NCBI GenBank assembly: GCA_003132585.1
Contig: PKYG01000123.1
Span: forward strand, 532-46,758
DNA length: 46,227 bases
Direction: 5' to 3'
Origin: Actinomycetota bacterium
Lineage (GTDB): Bacteria; Actinomycetota; Thermoleophilia; UBA2241
Of this stretch, positions 7,823 through 15,854 are shown piece after piece. A model generated the notes under the pieces. That model saw only the letters and a list, made by a program, of their open reading frames with translations. It did no database searches and was not told the origin of the DNA. The stretch's first letter is position 1, and each line of letters starts with the position of its first letter. A program made the translations under genes and the position numbers.

Positions 7823-8575
7823 ATGGGCGCCGTCAGCCATATCGACCGCTCGTCCTTCGAGCCTCCGTACGCGCAGCTCGCGCGCCTGCTCCGTGAGCGC
7901 ATCGCCAGCGGCGAGTACCGTGCCGGGGACCGCCTGCCTTCCGAGGCCGAGCTCTGCGGGACCTACCGCGTCAGCCCCATGACCGTCCGGCGAGCCGTGA
8001 CCCTTCTCGTCCAAGAGGAGGTCGCGATCACCGAGCAGGGACGCGGCACCTTCGTGAAGTCACCTGAGCTTGGCGCTGCCACATTCGATCTCAGAGACCT
8101 GCGTCGCTACCTCGACGACGCCGGCACCGACGTGAGGATCCTCGAGGCACGCATCGTCTCTCCGTCCCTGCACGTCTGCAGCAAGCTCGCCGTCGAGGCG
8201 GGATCGCGCGTCATCGCGATCAAGCGCATCCTAAGCAGCGATGGGGAGCCCGTCTTCTACCACAGCGAGTACCTCGTCTTTGACCCGATGCGCCCGCTGG
8301 TCGAGGCCGAGCTCGGCGTGACTGCCCTGCAGGACCTCTTCTCAGGAGCCGGCGGCTCGGGTCTCAAGTACGGCCGCCTCACGCTGCACGCCTCGGCGTT
8401 CACGGAGAAGGAAGCCGCCTATCTCGGCGAGCAGGCGGGGACGCTGGCCTGGGTCGTCGAGCACCTCTTCTACGACTTCGATGACCGCCCCGAGAGCTGG
8501 GGGCGGTTCGTCGGGAGAGCGGACCGCCTCACGTTCTCCACCACCGTCGGCATCCCGGGCGCAGGGGAGGCATAG
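7823..8575 (+). CDS. GntR family regulator with UTRA effector domain
   Basis: The 250-aa protein has an N-terminal winged helix (residues about 14-78: PPYAQLARLLRERIASGEYRAGDRLPSEAELCGTYRVS split over the helices, then MTVRRAVTLL and the wing GRGTFVKSP) and a UTRA ligand-binding domain (about 95-245, with VIAIKRILSSDGEPVFYHSEYL). It belongs to the HutC subfamily. It is divergent from the methyltransferase operon and is followed 4 bp later by a second corrinoid protein, so it most likely senses the methyl donor or a product and controls both units. There is no strong ribosome binding site before the ATG. Confidence 0.92.
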   Translation: MGAVSHIDRSSFEPPYAQLARLLRERIASGEYRAGDRLPSEAELCGTYRVSPMTVRRAVTLLVQEEVAITEQGRGTFVKSPELGAATFDLRDLRRYLDDAGTDVRILEARIVSPSLHVCSKLAVEAGSRVIAIKRILSSDGEPVFYHSEYLVFDPMRPLVEAELGVTALQDLFSGAGGSGLKYGRLTLHASAFTEKEAAYLGEQAGTLAWVVEHLFYDFDDRPESWGRFVGRADRLTFSTTVGIPGAGEA

Positions 8576-8579
8576 CGGC

Positions 8580-9227
8580 ATGGCGCCGATGTCCGGCAAG
8601 AAGAACCTCGCCGCGCTCATCGTGAACATGGACGAGCGCGGCAGCCTCGCCGCCATCCGCCGGCGCCTTGACGCAGGCGACGATCCCCTTTACCTCATGG
8701 AGGAGTGTCGCGCGGGCATGGAGCAGGTCGGGGAGCTCTACGAAAGCGGCACGTACTACATCTCGGCCCTGATCATGGCTGGCGAGATCTTCCGCGAAGC
8801 AGCGGAGATCCTCGTTCCCCTGCTCCCCACCCCCGAGCGCCCTCAGAGCTCCGGCTCGATGGTCATTGCGACCGTCAAGGGCGACATCCACGACATCGGC
8901 AAGAACATCGCGATCACGCTGCTCGACGCCCACGGCTTCACTGTGGTCGACCTCGGCGTCGATGTCGCACCCGAGCGCATCGCCGACGCGGTCGTAGCAG
9001 AGCATCCGGACGTTCTTGGGCTCTCGTGCCTGTTGACCACGGGCTTTGAGGCGATGCGACAGACGATCGCGCTGATGCGCGAGCTCACCGCCGACTGGAA
9101 TCGGCGCGTGCCTGTCGTCATCGGCGGCGCCGCAATCGACCAAAACACCGCAAACCACACGGGCGCGGACGGCTGGTGTACCAACGCGGCAGACGGCATC
9201 AACATCGTGCGGTCGCTGCTGAGCTGA
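8580..9227 (+). CDS. Second corrinoid methyl-carrier protein
   Basis: The 215-aa protein is a paralogue of the 7091-7717 product. It has the helical cap with CRAGMEQVGELYESGTYYIS and the B12-binding motif IATVKGDIHDIGKNIA (DxHxxG), followed by VIGGAAIDQNTANHTGADG. The ATG at 8580 lies 4 bp after the gntR stop; longer frames starting inside gntR are not credible. It probably works with the divergent methyltransferase operon, perhaps with a different methyl donor. A 240-bp repeat begins about 90 bp downstream, so no 3' partner gene survives here. Confidence 0.93.
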   Translation: MAPMSGKKNLAALIVNMDERGSLAAIRRRLDAGDDPLYLMEECRAGMEQVGELYESGTYYISALIMAGEIFREAAEILVPLLPTPERPQSSGSMVIATVKGDIHDIGKNIAITLLDAHGFTVVDLGVDVAPERIADAVVAEHPDVLGLSCLLTTGFEAMRQTIALMRELTADWNRRVPVVIGGAAIDQNTANHTGADGWCTNAADGINIVRSLLS

Positions 9228-9316
9228 CCCGGCGTCACTCGTCCGGCGCAGGTGCGCGGCGCCCCGCCGAGATGCACTCAGCTTCGAAGACCTCCTTGAG
9301 CTCGTGGATGCCGACT

Positions 9317-9557
9317 GCTGGAGGTCTTGATGACGTGTCTGGCCGCCAGAAAGCCCTGATTTGCAGCGACTTCTTTCGTCTCGCCGACGCTGAGCCGACG
9401 TGCGTGGTGGCAAGGACCCCGAGCAGCCACGCGAGGAGCCCACGCAAGCCGACGCCACCAGAGGCCGCATAGCGCTACAGGGCGTGCGTGGACTGACCGG
9501 CGATCTTCGTCCGAAGACCATGACCCCAAGGTGGACCGATTTCAGGGGTGCACGTCA
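9317..9557 (+). repeat. Dispersed repeat, copy 2 of 5 (84-bp core 9317-9400), with IS3-type end at 9532-9557
   Basis: This block is similar along its whole length to 2022-2261: the same GCTGGAGGTCTTG start, TTGCAGCGACTTCT middle, two GCCGACG half-sites 11 bp apart ending at 9400, and a 26-bp IS3-type terminal repeat at 9532-9557. It follows the second corrinoid gene and abuts an IS3 transposase relic, which suggests it is a mobile or recombination-prone unit. The stretch 9228-9316 shows nothing else. Confidence 0.75.
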
Positions 9558-9596
9558 GTGCTACAGCAAGGCTGCACAGAGGGCGAATCTGAATAG

Positions 9597-10178
9597 ACGT
9601 ACCCTACAGGCTCGACCATCCGCCTGCGCCCCGAGCGAGCCAACCACGTCTGGGCATATGACTTCGTTGCCGAGCGCACCCACGACGGCCGTGCGCTGAA
9701 GCTGCTGACGGTGGTCGATGAGTACACCCGCGAGTGCCTGGCGATCGTGGTCGCGAGAAGGATCACTAGCCACGAGGTGCTGATGTGCCTGGCCGACCTG
9801 TTCTTGGAGCACGGCATCCCCGCGCACATCCGAAGTGACAACGGGCCTGAGTTCGTCGCCAAGGCGATCAGGGAGTGGCTCTCTGACCTCGGGGTGACGA
9901 CGCTGTTCATCGAACCCGGCTCACCTTGGGAGAACGGCTACGTCGAGTCGTTCAACGGCAAGCTCAGAGACGAGCTCTTGAACGGCGAGATCTTCTACAC
10001 CCTGCGTGAGGCGCAGATCCTGGTCGCCGACTGGCGGCGGCTCTACAACGCCCTGCGACCGCACAGCGGCTGTGGGCGCAGGCCGCCAGCGCCGGAGACG
10101 ATCGTCTGGCAGGGCTTCAAACTGACCGACGTTGCACCCCCGTCCCTGGCACCGGAGCCGGCTATGGGACTAACATAG
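9597..10178 (+). pseudogene. IS3-family OrfB transposase, 5'-truncated
   Basis: An open frame from 9597 with no upstream start encodes the DDE (rve) integrase domain of an IS3-family OrfB: RPERANHVWAYDFV, LLTVVDEYTREC with the first Asp, IRSDNGPEFVAKAI with the second Asp, and PGSPWENGYVESFNGKLRDELLNGE with the Glu. The C-terminus is intact (ends AMGLT) and is followed by a matching right terminal repeat at 10182. The HTH/OrfA part and left end are gone, so this is a relic. Confidence 0.88.
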
Positions 10179-10181
10179 AAA

Positions 10182-10207
10182 GTGGACCGACGAATGGGGT
10201 CCGGTCA
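10182..10207 (+). repeat. Right terminal inverted repeat of the IS3 relic
   Basis: The 26 bases GTGGACCGACGAAT...GGTCA begin 3 bp after the OrfB stop and are closely matched by 17519-17544 and partly by about 24230-24249. They pair imperfectly with the left-type ends at 2236, 9532 and 13069, as IS3 left and right ends do. Confidence 0.8.
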
Positions 10208-10247
10208 CTTGCCCGTAACCCTATTGCCTTTGTATCACCAATTCGAT

Positions 10248-10277
10248 TTGTTTTCTACAAGTATTTTGGGGTACACT
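10248..10277 (+). promoter_or_regulatory. Probable promoter/operator of the MarR-MFS operon
   Basis: In an unusually AT-rich patch, TTGTTT (10248-10253) and TACACT (10272-10277) are spaced 18 bp apart like -35 and -10 boxes. The -35 overlaps the small dyad TTGTTTTCTACAA, a plausible MarR autoregulation site. The transcript would have a leader of about 70 nt before the marR ATG at 10352. Confidence 0.5.
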
Positions 10278-10351
10278 TCGTCGCTGCGCGTCCTAGCGCA
10301 CCTGGCCTGCGGCCTTGTCCCGCCGGCCGGCCTGACCAGGCGAAAGGTCAG

Positions 10352-10834
10352 ATGGACAGTCGAGAATCGCGCGTCGAGAGCATCGTCGATGATCTGCGGA
10401 CCGTCTACGCCAGCGTGCACCGGCAGAACGTGCCGGCGTGGTTGCAGCTCGACCTGACGATGGCGCAGTTCAAGGCCTTGGTCGCCGTAGAGCGCAGCTC
10501 AGGCGTCGCAGTCTGCGAGCTCGGCCGCAAGCTCGGCATCGGCGAATCGGCGGCCAGCCTGCTGGTCGATCAGCTGGTGCGCCGCGGCTACGTGGGACGC
10601 AAGACCGACCGAGCCGACCGCAGACGTGTCCATTTGGCTCCCACGTCGCGGGGCACGAAGCTCCTGGGGGAGCTCCGCCAGGGACGCCGGCAAAGTCTGA
10701 AAGAGTGGCTTGCCGACGTAGACGACGACGATCTTGACGGGCTGGCACGCGGTCTGGGTGCTCTCACCCGGGTGGTGAGTGCCGGCAAACCGCCGGCCGC
10801 CGGTGACACAACGACGGAGGTCCCAAAGACATGA
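10352..10834 (+). CDS. MarR family transcriptional regulator
   Basis: The 160-aa protein has the MarR winged-helix layout: helix ending LTMAQFKALVAV, recognition part IGESAASLLVDQLVRRGYV, and the wing with the DRADRRRVHLAPTSRG signature (D-x-R-R). GAAAGG lies 4-5 nt before the ATG. Its stop overlaps the next start (ATGA), and a full MFS exporter follows, the usual pattern of a MarR repressor controlling a drug or solvent efflux pump and itself. Confidence 0.92.
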   Translation: MDSRESRVESIVDDLRTVYASVHRQNVPAWLQLDLTMAQFKALVAVERSSGVAVCELGRKLGIGESAASLLVDQLVRRGYVGRKTDRADRRRVHLAPTSRGTKLLGELRQGRRQSLKEWLADVDDDDLDGLARGLGALTRVVSAGKPPAAGDTTTEVPKT

Positions 10835-11016
10835 CATCACCAAGCTCAGAGGCGCTGGTACCCGAGCGGGGAGCGGGCACGCACGGACGCGTTCCCTACA
10901 AGTGGATCGTGTTCTCGTGCACGACGCTCGGCCTCTTGATGGCCATGATCAACGCCTCGAGCGTCTTGATCGCGCTGCCGGCCATCTTCCAAGAAGGGAG
11001 GGAGCACAGGAAGTGA
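10831..11016 (+). pseudogene. Truncated MFS transporter N-terminus (first helix only)
   Basis: The 61-aa product has one membrane segment, and PYKWIVFSCTTLGLLMAMIN...SSVLIALPAIF aligns with residues 16-49 of the following 600-aa MFS protein at roughly 60% identity, then ends in EGREHRK and a stop. It begins by ATGA overlap with marR and ends 4 bp before the MFS start. The DNA has diverged well beyond a fresh duplication, so this is probably the remains of a second exporter gene after an internal deletion. A functional single-helix peptide cannot be excluded. Confidence 0.6.
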
Positions 11017-11020
11017 CGGC

Positions 11021-12823
11021 ATGACGGCGTTAGCGCCAGCCCAAGCGCCCGTGGTGGGCCCCCGCTACAAGTGGGTGGTCCTCTCGAACACGACGGTCGG
11101 GGTGCTGCTGGCGACGCTCAACACGAGCAGCCTCCTGATCGCCCTACCCGTCATCTTCCGCGGTATCCACCTCGACCCGCTAGCGCCGGCGAACTTCCCC
11201 TATCTGCTGTGGATGATGATGGGCTACATGCTAGTGACCGCGGCGGTGGTGGTGACCGCCGGGCGTATCGGCGACATCTTCGGGCGGGTGAAGATGTACA
11301 ACCTTGGCTTCGCCTGGTTCACCGTGGCGTCGGTCCTGCTCGCGGTGGTCTGGAGCACGGGGCCGACGGGCGCGTTGGAGCTGGTGATCTTCCGGATGGT
11401 CCAGGCCGTCGGCGGAGCGCTCCTGTTTGCGAACTCGGCCGCGATCATCACGGACGCCTTCCCCTCCGAGGAGCTGGGCTTCGCCTTGGGCACCAACCAG
11501 ATAGCCGCGATCGTCGGCATGTTCCTCGGCGTCCTGGTCGGCGGGCTGCTCTCCGAGGCGGGCTGGCGCTGGGTGTTCTTGGCGAACGTCCCGGTCGCCG
11601 CGTTCGGGACGGTGTGGAGCTACCTCAAGTTGAAGGAGATCGGGGTCCGCACCAAGGCGCACATCGACTGGCTCGGCAATATCGCGTTCGCTGCTGGTCT
11701 CGCCATGATCCTCACCGGCGTCACCTACGGCATCAAGCCATATAAGCATTCTCTCACCGGATGGACGGACCCGTTCGTCCTGGAGATGCTCTTCGGCGGC
11801 GTGGCGCTGCTCATCATCTTCGTCTTCCTAGAGACAAAGGTGAAAGACCCGCTGTTCCGCATGTCGCTGTTCCGCATCCGGGCGTTCGCCGCTGGTAACC
11901 TGGCGCAGTTCCTCGGGGCGGTCGGGCGGGGCGGCTTCCAGTTCATGCTGATGATCTGGCTGCAGGGGATCTGGCTCCCGCAGCACGGCTACAGCTACGC
12001 CGCCACGCCGCTTTGGGCGGGGATCTACATGATCCCGTTCTCGATTGGCTTCATGGTGGCGGGACCGCTGTCAGGGAAGCTCTCGGACCGTTACGGGGTC
12101 CGTCCCTTCGCCACCGCTGGGATGCTCTTGAACGCGGTGATGTACGCGCTCGTGATGCTCTTCCCGGCTAACTTCGCCTATTGGTCGTTCGCGGTGGTGA
12201 TGTTCGGCATTGGGATCTCCGGCGGGCTCTTCGCCGCGCCGAACACGTCGTCGATCATGAACTCGGTGCCTGCCCGGGACCGGGGCGCTGCCTCGGGCAT
12301 GCGAGTGACCTTCGGCAACGCCGGCATGCCGTTATCGATGGGGCTCTTCTTCACCCTGCTGGTGATCGGGCTCAACGCCAAGGTGCCCTCCGCCATGTAC
12401 CGGGGCCTGGTCGCCCACGGCATCCCTGGCGCGCAGGCCACGCAGCTCGCGCACGTGCCGCCCCTCGGCTACATATTCGCCGCGTTCCTCGGCGACAACC
12501 CGCTGAAGAGCCTGCTCGGGGCGAAGGTGCTGGGACATCTGCCTGCCGCGCAGGCGGCTGACCTCACCGGACGGTCGTTCTTCCCCCAGCTCATCGGCGG
12601 CCCCTTCAAGCACGGCCTCGTGCTCATCCTCGCCGTGGGCGCGATCATGTGCGTCGTCGCGGCCATCGCTTCCCTCCTGCGAGGGACCACGTACATCCAC
12701 AAGGACGAGGAGTCCAAGGCCCAGGACCTGAAGGCGGGGCTCATCACCGGACCGGACGATGACCAGACCCCATTCATCGATCCACTCTTCATGACAGTCG
12801 ACAACCCTGGCCGAGGCAAGTGA
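11021..12823 (+). CDS. MFS exporter, DHA2 (14-helix) type
   Basis: The 600-aa membrane protein belongs to the major facilitator superfamily. It has many predicted helices along its length, the motif-A loop GRIGDIFGRVKMYNLG after helix 2, GTNQIAAIVGMFLGVLVGGLLSEAGWRWVF (motif-C-like, antiporter type, split here as helix 5), and a second motif-A-like GKLSDRYGVRPFATAG in the C-terminal half. The length and two extra central helices suit the 14-TM DHA2/EmrB drug:H+ antiporters. The C-terminus carries an extra hydrophilic tail. It is the effector gene of the MarR operon. The substrate is unknown. Confidence 0.9.
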   Translation: MTALAPAQAPVVGPRYKWVVLSNTTVGVLLATLNTSSLLIALPVIFRGIHLDPLAPANFPYLLWMMMGYMLVTAAVVVTAGRIGDIFGRVKMYNLGFAWFTVASVLLAVVWSTGPTGALELVIFRMVQAVGGALLFANSAAIITDAFPSEELGFALGTNQIAAIVGMFLGVLVGGLLSEAGWRWVFLANVPVAAFGTVWSYLKLKEIGVRTKAHIDWLGNIAFAAGLAMILTGVTYGIKPYKHSLTGWTDPFVLEMLFGGVALLIIFVFLETKVKDPLFRMSLFRIRAFAAGNLAQFLGAVGRGGFQFMLMIWLQGIWLPQHGYSYAATPLWAGIYMIPFSIGFMVAGPLSGKLSDRYGVRPFATAGMLLNAVMYALVMLFPANFAYWSFAVVMFGIGISGGLFAAPNTSSIMNSVPARDRGAASGMRVTFGNAGMPLSMGLFFTLLVIGLNAKVPSAMYRGLVAHGIPGAQATQLAHVPPLGYIFAAFLGDNPLKSLLGAKVLGHLPAAQAADLTGRSFFPQLIGGPFKHGLVLILAVGAIMCVVAAIASLLRGTTYIHKDEESKAQDLKAGLITGPDDDQTPFIDPLFMTVDNPGRGK

Positions 12824-12956
12824 CGGCGACCGTCGTTTCGCACAGTGGGCGCCGATGTTGCTGGCGGTTCCTCCGACCTGTGCCTGTCTCCTCTTGACCT
12901 ACGCAGCGCTCGCACTTTCGGAGGACGTGGACCACGGGCTAGGAGCAGGCCAGTCA
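12824..12956 (-). repeat. Copy B of a 133-bp repeat (partner at 13974-14107)
   Basis: From the MFS stop codon onward, GGCGACCGTCGTTTCGCACAG and following bases match 13977-14107 along the whole length, ending in a degenerate IS-type end (GTGGACCACGGGC...CAGTCA). Both copies start with the same GGCGACCGTCG and end in an IS3-like terminal repeat that points right. It does not look coding. Confidence 0.7.
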
Positions 12957-12961
12957 CGTCA

Positions 12962-13094
12962 CACAGCAGGACGTCGGCCTTGCACGGCTTGCGATGATCT
13001 CCTCGGGGCGGTAGCGCTTCTGTGGCATGATCTGCCTCCTTCATCGGTCGCGAAACCTACACTGGGGGTGGACCGATTTTAGGGGTGCAGGTCA
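12962..13094 (-). pseudogene. IS3-family left end with orfA remnant
   Basis: Read on the minus strand, the 26-bp left end (TGACCTGCACCCCTAAAATC...) at 13094-13069 is followed by a GGAGG site and ATG at 13028 starting MPQKRYRPEEIIA, the characteristic OrfA N-terminus of IS3 elements. A frameshift follows (KPCKADVLL is readable only in another frame) and the gene breaks up before 12960. This anchors the orientation of the other loose left ends at 2236 and 9532. Confidence 0.78.
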
Positions 13095-13136
13095 AGGAGC
13101 GTTTGATTCCCTCGGGGGCGGACCACTTCTGGCATT

Positions 13137-13171
13137 GTCAGAGGAAGTGGAACACTGAAAGAGGGCAGGTC
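13137..13171 (-). repeat. IS3-like terminal repeat, solitary
   Basis: GTCAGAGGAAGTGGAACACT and the following GAAAGAGGGCAGGTC match the end of copy A at 14073-14107 (GTCAGAGGAAGTGGACCACT...). It stands alone between the orfA remnant and the PRC-barrel gene. Confidence 0.65.
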
Positions 13172-13200
13172 GGCGCGAGTGTCCAGAGTTTGTGCGCCCT

Positions 13201-13854
13201 TCAGGGTTGATCGAGGTCGACCGCTGGCAGGTCGCGCACCTCGTGCTTGGTGAGGCTAAGCCGGACGCCGTCTTCGACGCCGGCCACGGCGCTGATGGGA
13301 ATGGCGACCCGCTTCTGACCCCAGAGGTGGCCCTCGTCAAGGAGGACGTGGGTCATGTGATGGTCGCGGGGATCGATGACCAGTCCTCGGACTCGCCCAA
13401 CAGTGCCGTCCGTGGCATGTACGTGCTCGCCGCGACGCACCTCCACCTCGCCCGCCGGTACCCGGTCGAAGGTGATCACTTCGGGACCAGCACTCGGGTC
13501 CATGCCGCCCATGGCGCCTATGGCTCCCAGGTGAAGTCCGAAGTAGGGCCAGGAGAGCAGGTGCTCCTGCCCGTAAGCCCACTCTCCGCGCGCTCCGGGC
13601 AGGAACCGTGTCTCTTCAGCGTCCGGGAGCGCGGCGAACTCAGACCTGGTGCAGCGCAGCTGAATCCCCTCTGTCGTCGCGGCCACGAGATCGACGGGTA
13701 CGAGATGACCCACGCCGCGCCCATGTCGCGGTTCGACGACGAGATGGGTGAGGGCGCGGGCGACGGGATCGACGACCACACGCCTCAAATCCCCGCAGAC
13801 ACCGTCGCTGCAGGTGACTTCGCTGCCAATGCTGAACTCCGCCCTTTCGCTCAT
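13201..13854 (-). CDS. PRC-barrel domain protein, two repeats
   Basis: Starting at ATG 13854 (GGAGGGGGG 6 nt upstream) the 217-aa protein contains two PRC-barrel-like modules: one at the N-terminus (FSIGSEVTCSDGVCGDLRRVVVDPVARALTHLVV in outline) and one C-terminal (VHATDGTVGRVRGLVIDP...HHMTHVLLDEGHLWGQKRVAIP). Such proteins are common small soluble proteins in actinobacteria. Function is not established; RNA or protein binding and stress roles are proposed for the fold. It stands alone between IS relics. Confidence 0.85.
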   Translation of the reverse strand: MSERAEFSIGSEVTCSDGVCGDLRRVVVDPVARALTHLVVEPRHGRGVGHLVPVDLVAATTEGIQLRCTRSEFAALPDAEETRFLPGARGEWAYGQEHLLSWPYFGLHLGAIGAMGGMDPSAGPEVITFDRVPAGEVEVRRGEHVHATDGTVGRVRGLVIDPRDHHMTHVLLDEGHLWGQKRVAIPISAVAGVEDGVRLSLTKHEVRDLPAVDLDQP

Positions 13855-13973
13855 CGAGGTCCCCCCTCCTCGCTGCTCTGCCAACTCCGCCAGGTTGAAG
13901 CCAGCTCACGCGCACTGACCCGACGCATTCGTTAGTCCACCGCCCATGATAGTCCCTGAACCCGGCTGGGGTC

Positions 13974-14107
13974 AGTGGCGGCGACCGTCGTTACGCACAG
14001 TACGGGCGGACGTTGCTGGAGGGTCCGCCGGCCTGTGCCCGCCTCCTTGTCGCCTACTCGAGGCTCGCAGTGTCAGAGGAAGTGGACCACTGAATGGGGG
14101 CAGGTCA
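13974..14107 (-). repeat. Copy A of a 133-bp repeat, abutting the menA stop codon
   Basis: This is the better-preserved partner of 12824-12956. Read on the minus strand it begins TGACCTGCCCCCATTCAGTG, an IS3-like end, and its first three bases (14107-14105) are the TGA stop of menA. An insertion at the end of menA therefore appears to have supplied the current stop codon. Confidence 0.7.
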
Positions 14108-15028
14108 AGCGCGCGCGAGAACCATGCCAACAGCGAAGAGCACACTGTAAACGAGAGCCGTCTGGCCCGTCTCGGCGAGCGCAGCGTTGAGGGCACGGCC
14201 GCTCTGCGTGAACACGCGCCGTGTTTCCTGTAGCGCCAGCGGCAACGAAAGCCATGTGAGAAGCGCCGCGAGCGGCAGCGCGTGCAGCACCACGATGATC
14301 GTGAGCAGTGCGTAGGGGAGCGTCATGAGCGTCCCGTACTCGAACGTGGTGGCGCGCGCACCGACCCGCACGGCGATGGTCCGCTTGTTGGCGGCCCTGT
14401 CCTGTTCGACGTCGCGCAGGTTGTTCACCACGATGATGGCCGTGATGAGGGCGCCGATCGCCATCGCCATGAGCCAGGCGAGCACAGACGTGGTTCCGGT
14501 CTGCACCCAGTAGGTTCCCACCACGGCAGTCAGCCCGAAGAAGAGAAAGACACACACCTCCCCCAAGCCGTGGTAGCCGAGCGGGTAGGGCCCAGCGGTG
14601 TAGGCCAGCGCAACAACGACCGCCGTAGCGCCGATAACGGGCACCAGCACGCCTCGCACGAAGGTCAGGTAGATACCGATCGCCAGCGCAAGAGCCAGCG
14701 CGGTCTTCATGCCGCGTTTGACCTGATCCCGAGTTAAAAGGCCCGACTGGGTGACGCGTACAGGGCCGAGCCTGTCTGCGGTATCGGCTCCGCGCTCGTC
14801 GTCGTAGACGTCGTTCGCAAGGTTGCTGGCGATCTGGAGCAGCAGCGCCACGCCCAGCGCAGCCAGAGCCGGTCCCAGGGAGAAGCCGCCGTCTCTCCAC
14901 GCGAGGGCGGTACCAACGATCACGCCCGCAGCTGCTGCGGGCAGCGTCTTGGGTCGGATCGCCAGCCACCAACGGTGCAGCGTGCTCGGGCTCTCTGGGT
15001 TGCCATCAGGCGCGACAGGCGACGACAC
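14105..15028 (-). CDS. menA: 1,4-dihydroxy-2-naphthoate polyprenyltransferase MenA
   Basis: MenA attaches the polyprenyl tail to dihydroxynaphthoate in the membrane, a late step of menaquinone synthesis. The 307-aa protein shows the UbiA-family signatures NLANDVYDDERGADTADRLGP (first Asp-rich motif, about residue 68) and NNLRDVEQDRAANKRTIAVR (second motif), with 8-9 hydrophobic segments. I chose GTG 15028, with GGAG 7 nt upstream; another GTG two codons earlier is too close to that site. The last codons (LARA, stop) run directly into an IS-like end, so a few native C-terminal residues may be lost or changed. No other men genes are in the window. Confidence 0.93.
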   Translation of the reverse strand: MSSPVAPDGNPESPSTLHRWWLAIRPKTLPAAAAGVIVGTALAWRDGGFSLGPALAALGVALLLQIASNLANDVYDDERGADTADRLGPVRVTQSGLLTRDQVKRGMKTALALALAIGIYLTFVRGVLVPVIGATAVVVALAYTAGPYPLGYHGLGEVCVFLFFGLTAVVGTYWVQTGTTSVLAWLMAMAIGALITAIIVVNNLRDVEQDRAANKRTIAVRVGARATTFEYGTLMTLPYALLTIIVVLHALPLAALLTWLSLPLALQETRRVFTQSGRALNAALAETGQTALVYSVLFAVGMVLARA

Positions 15029-15206
15029 GTGCACTCTCCTTCCCCTCACCACTCTGCAGGCCACACGTTAACCGGGTCGGCTACCTGAAGGGCATACAAA
15101 CTCTCGACAACGTCGCTGAGCAAGCGTTTCCTTCAGGGCTGATATACGAGTATGAGCTCGCGGTACGAGTGGAGCGAGAGTTCCTGTTCTATCGCCTCGC
15201 CGGCCT

Positions 15207-15295
15207 GCCCGACGTCTGGCGCATGAGCTGCCGGCTCGCTGCGACTTGAACTTCATCATAGCTTCGGCCCGGTCTGCTCGATTCGCGTCTGGGGC
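15207..15295 (-). other. Relic integron attC-like site
   Basis: This 89-bp stretch aligns over its full length with the well-formed attC at 43969-44058 (about three quarters identical), including GCATGAGCTG, CGGCTCGCTG, CATCATAG and CTGCTCGAT. The outer boxes have decayed: the R' position reads GTCGGGC instead of GTTGGGC, and the R'' box has lost its AAC. It lies 40 bp downstream of the lipoprotein gene, the place a cassette attC would occupy. Confidence 0.65.
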
Positions 15296-15334
15296 ACTCC
15301 TCCAAAGCTGGATCGAGGCCTTGGCTGCACGACC

Positions 15335-15772
15335 TCAGTCGAATTCGCGAAGACGGACGATCCCCCCCACGACAAGGACGCGCGTGAAGACACCGGGGCG
15401 CACGGTGAACCTGCTGCCCGTGTAGCGCAGGCCCCTGCCGTATGCGAGGTAGCGGCCGGGTGGCAGGGATACCCTGAAGATCCCTTGGGCGTCCGCCCGC
15501 ACCCGAGTAACGAGGCCGCCGGCGTCGTGGCCGCCGGTGGACCTAATCAGGATAGCGGCGTGCGGGCAGGGTACACCTTCGGCTTCGCCGAAGCCGCCGG
15601 GTAGCGGTGAGGGGGTCGGCGACGCGGTGACGGGATTCTTGAGCGCGATGCCGTACACTCCGGAGGTCGGACTAGAGGAAGTGCTTGTGTGCTGGCTCGC
15701 GGTGCCGCCGCACGCGGCAAGCGCAAACATTCCCGCCAGAAGCAGAGCCAACCCGACCAGTCGTCTCTTCAC
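15335..15772 (-). CDS. Small secreted lipoprotein with Ser/Thr/Pro-rich linker
   Basis: The 145-aa product begins with a lipoprotein signal, VKRRLVGLALLLAGMFALAAC, with lipobox LAAC and Cys at residue 21. A low-complexity linker follows (TSTSSSPTSG to TASPTPSPLPGG), then a domain of about 85 residues (CPHAAILIRSTGG...ADAQGIFRVSLPPGRYLAYGRG) that resembles a carboxypeptidase-regulatory/prealbumin-like beta fold, as in transport or matrix-binding lipoproteins. The start is GTG 15772, with GGAGG 7 nt upstream. It sits between two attC-like sites and so is probably an old integron cassette. Function unknown. Confidence 0.8.
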   Translation of the reverse strand: MKRRLVGLALLLAGMFALAACGGTASQHTSTSSSPTSGVYGIALKNPVTASPTPSPLPGGFGEAEGVPCPHAAILIRSTGGHDAGGLVTRVRADAQGIFRVSLPPGRYLAYGRGLRYTGSRFTVRPGVFTRVLVVGGIVRLREFD

Positions 15773-15785
15773 AACATCGCCTCCG

Positions 15786-15854
15786 ACCGTAATGTGTCCA
15801 GCGCTTGGCGCTTCAGCGGCAATGCGCAACCTCGCCTGGACGCCGTTGTTAGCC
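15786..15854 (-). other. Degenerate integron attC-like site
   Basis: On the minus strand GGCTAAC (15854-15848) contains the TAA stop of the 442-aa gene, exactly as the R'' box of the site at 43969-44058 contains the stop of its gene. Inside, GTCCAG pairs with CTGGAC with a bulged base, as attC stems do. The far R' box is degraded to about ATTACGG. Judged alone it would be weak; its position between two cassette-like genes supports it. Confidence 0.5.

Noticed and set aside
8529-9521. 330-residue minus-strand frame opposite the second corrinoid gene
   Set aside because: Antisense shadow of a clear corrinoid protein, running into the dispersed repeat; no ribosome binding site or motif.
13192-13935. 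247-residue plus-strand frame over the PRC-barrel gene
   Set aside because: Shadow frame; the minus-strand protein has a good ribosome binding site and recognisable repeats.
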